Source: an uncultured Lachnospiraceae bacterium (GTDB lineage Bacteria; Bacillota_A; Clostridia; Lachnospirales; Lachnospiraceae). Taken from it: a stretch of 6,858 nucleotides of DNA. A program made the position numbers and the translations under genes. Shown piece by piece: positions 5,685 through 6,858 of the stretch. The stretch covers positions 1 through 6,858 of the forward strand of contig CAJUDN010000082.1 of assembly GCA_910585355.1 (NCBI GenBank), given 5' to 3'. The notes under the pieces are model-generated. The model ran no database searches. It was not told the origin of the DNA and saw only the letters and a program-made list of their open reading frames with translations. The stretch's first letter is position 1. Each line of letters begins with the position of its first letter.

Positions 5685-6710
5685 TTATCGTGCATCAAAT
5701 ACCTTATAGGATTTTGTTCCCATAGATTCATCAAGAACACCTACGATGACTTTCGCCGCAGCTCCATTTTCATCATATTCCATTTTGACAGAAGTAATCG
5801 ACACGGCACAGCCGTCTTCCTCCATATCCTCAATTTCTTCCTTCAGCTGTGTGAAATCCTCATCGGACAATTTCGTATCAAGAGAGTCCAATAACTCCGT
5901 AGAATTTTCCTCATTATCAAAAACAATCTCTGTTTTCTTCCCGTCAATCCCATAAGACGCCATGATTTTAGTCGGACGGGATGATGTTCCATCATATTCA
6001 AGATCAACGTGAATACTTACCTTTTTCCCTTCCTCCAAAGCTCTCTTGATTTCAAGCTCCATCTTTTTGTAATCGCCCTGATTGATCGTCGCACGCATCG
6101 GCACAAGGTTTTCCTCGCCTTCCGCACCGCCTAAAATTCTGGCAATAATGTGGCCCCCCTGATCCCCTTCTTTACGGTCTTCTCCTCCGGATTCTCTCTG
6201 CTCGCCGATACTGCGCTTTCCTTCCTCACGAATTTCCGGCTTTGCATCACAAGATACTTTGTTACCGTTTTCATCGGTACGATATGTATTTCCATTCACA
6301 ATATATTCTGTATCGGGCAGAAGTTGGCCATTTTTCTTGTAAGCGGTTCCCATATCATCCGTTTCATACGTGTCTTCGCCAATCTTATATTCTGAATTAG
6401 GCTCATGGGGCTGGTTAATCTCCTCTGCAGCCGCAGAATCTGTTTCCGCATCCGTATCGGCACTCTCTGCTTCTCTGGCAGCAGCTCCATCAGACTCAAA
6501 CAGATTTTCAGATTTATCCAGCAGACTGGAAAGAGGGGAATCATTGCTTTTCCTTTCGAGTATTCCAGTTCCTGTTTCAGGCAATTGTTCATCACCCATA
6601 ATCTTCTCAAACTTCGCCTGGGCGTCCTCGCTTATCTCCGGCCTGTTATCTTTATTTCTCTCCGCTGCATCCGAGGTTTCCTTAAATCCGCCAAATATGC
6701 TCATGCTCAT
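5685..6710 (-). CDS. Polymorphic toxin-like DNA/RNA non-specific nuclease
   Basis: Predicted toxin of 341 residues. Residues 1-100 are polar, acidic and Ala/Glu/Asp rich with no signal peptide, membrane segment or LXG-like helical domain. Residues 107-121 and 135-149 form a gapless tandem repeat of pattern EYxxxxxTYxTDxxG. The nuclease domain of Endonuclease_NS_2 type (about 165-265) has the metal-site motif GDQGGHIIA (182-190, His187 the likely catalytic base), NLVPM (201-205), a conserved Asn210, the helix YKKMELEIKRALEEGKKV (214-231) and SRPTKI (244-249). Residues 286-339 look like a second copy of the post-motif half of this fold, without catalytic residues. The ATG (6708-6710) follows GGGGGG (6717-6722) by 6 bases. 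The immunity gene follows directly. Delivery is unclear; a missing or separate trafficking part is possible. Confidence 0.85.
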   Translation of the reverse strand: MSMSIFGGFKETSDAAERNKDNRPEISEDAQAKFEKIMGDEQLPETGTGILERKSNDSPLSSLLDKSENLFESDGAAAREAESADTDAETDSAAAEEINQPHEPNSEYKIGEDTYETDDMGTAYKKNGQLLPDTEYIVNGNTYRTDENGNKVSCDAKPEIREEGKRSIGEQRESGGEDRKEGDQGGHIIARILGGAEGEENLVPMRATINQGDYKKMELEIKRALEEGKKVSIHVDLEYDGTSSRPTKIMASYGIDGKKTEIVFDNEENSTELLDSLDTKLSDEDFTQLKEEIEDMEEDGCAVSITSVKMEYDENGAAAKVIVGVLDESMGTKSYKVFDAR

Positions 6711-6722
6711 GAAAATCCCCCC

Positions 6723-6858
6723 TTACATAAAATTCATCAGTCGTTCAAACAGCATGACTGACTCAGGTGAGGCATCGCACTCCGCTTTTTCTTTCGCCAA
6801 TACAGCAATGATTCTCTGTCGATCGCTTTCGTTAAACAGCTCTAAATCCGGATTAAGA
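6723..6858 (-). CDS. C-terminal end of an unrecognised protein, partial
   Basis: The minus strand is open from the window edge to a TAA at 6723-6725, giving the last 44 residues, starting LNPDLELFNESDRQRIIAVL and ending ERLMNFM. The segment is rich in Leu, Glu, Arg and Lys and looks alpha-helical; I recognise no family. That it is a real gene is supported by the stop codon running into the GGGGGG ribosome binding site of the toxin gene only 12 bases away, a typical operon join. By position it could be a chaperone, adaptor or trafficking partner for the toxin, but that is inference. The start and most of the gene lie outside the window. Confidence 0.65.
   Translation of the reverse strand, partial: LNPDLELFNESDRQRIIAVLAKEKAECDASPESVMLFERLMNFM

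Overview
The window reads as chromosomal DNA of a Gram-positive member of the Clostridia, most likely the family Lachnospiraceae. The reasons are a groES-groEL operon under a CIRCE operator, strong AGGAGG-type ribosome binding sites, a clostridial-type GroEL sequence, and a YezG-type immunity protein beside an Endonuclease_NS_2-type toxin, a pairing typical of Firmicutes. The species cannot be named from the sequence.

Layout. Positions 2-2046 (minus strand) hold groES and groEL with a 143-base spacer. Their promoter at 2129-2157 is a canonical sigma-A site embedded in a CIRCE operator (2145-2171), with T-tracts (A-tracts on the transcribed-gene strand) at roughly helical spacing behind it. 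Divergent from it, positions 2294-3381 (plus strand) carry a small membrane-anchored acidic protein with a CKPC motif. Its stop codon overlaps the start of an IclR-family regulator (ATGA overlap).

Positions 3382-3709 hold no gene. They contain a 102-bp near-perfect palindrome with insertion-sequence-like ends (3405-3506). Directly next to it is a GC-rich, strongly structured segment (3513-3642) that folds on the plus strand into a three-way junction with tandem G-A pairs, and an optional pseudoknot or alternative helix. This is the least explained and most interesting part of the window. A further hairpin lies at 3674-3704.

Positions 3710-5122 (minus) encode a full-length MATE-family efflux transporter with a plausible promoter at 5176-5204. 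An intrinsic terminator at 5248-5280 separates it from an upstream minus-strand operon. That operon is the 3' end of an unrecognised gene (from 6723 to the window edge), a 341-residue toxin-like protein with a GDQGGH nuclease motif (5685-6710), and its presumed YezG/DUF600-type immunity protein (5299-5670, TTG start). These genes are spaced by 12 and 14 bases, with each Shine-Dalgarno sequence touching the preceding stop codon.

Working together: GroES and GroEL form the heat-shock chaperonin repressed by HrcA. The CKPC protein and IclR regulator form a translationally coupled pair whose target is unknown. The nuclease and immunity protein form a toxin-immunity module, probably for interbacterial competition, whose delivery route is not visible here.
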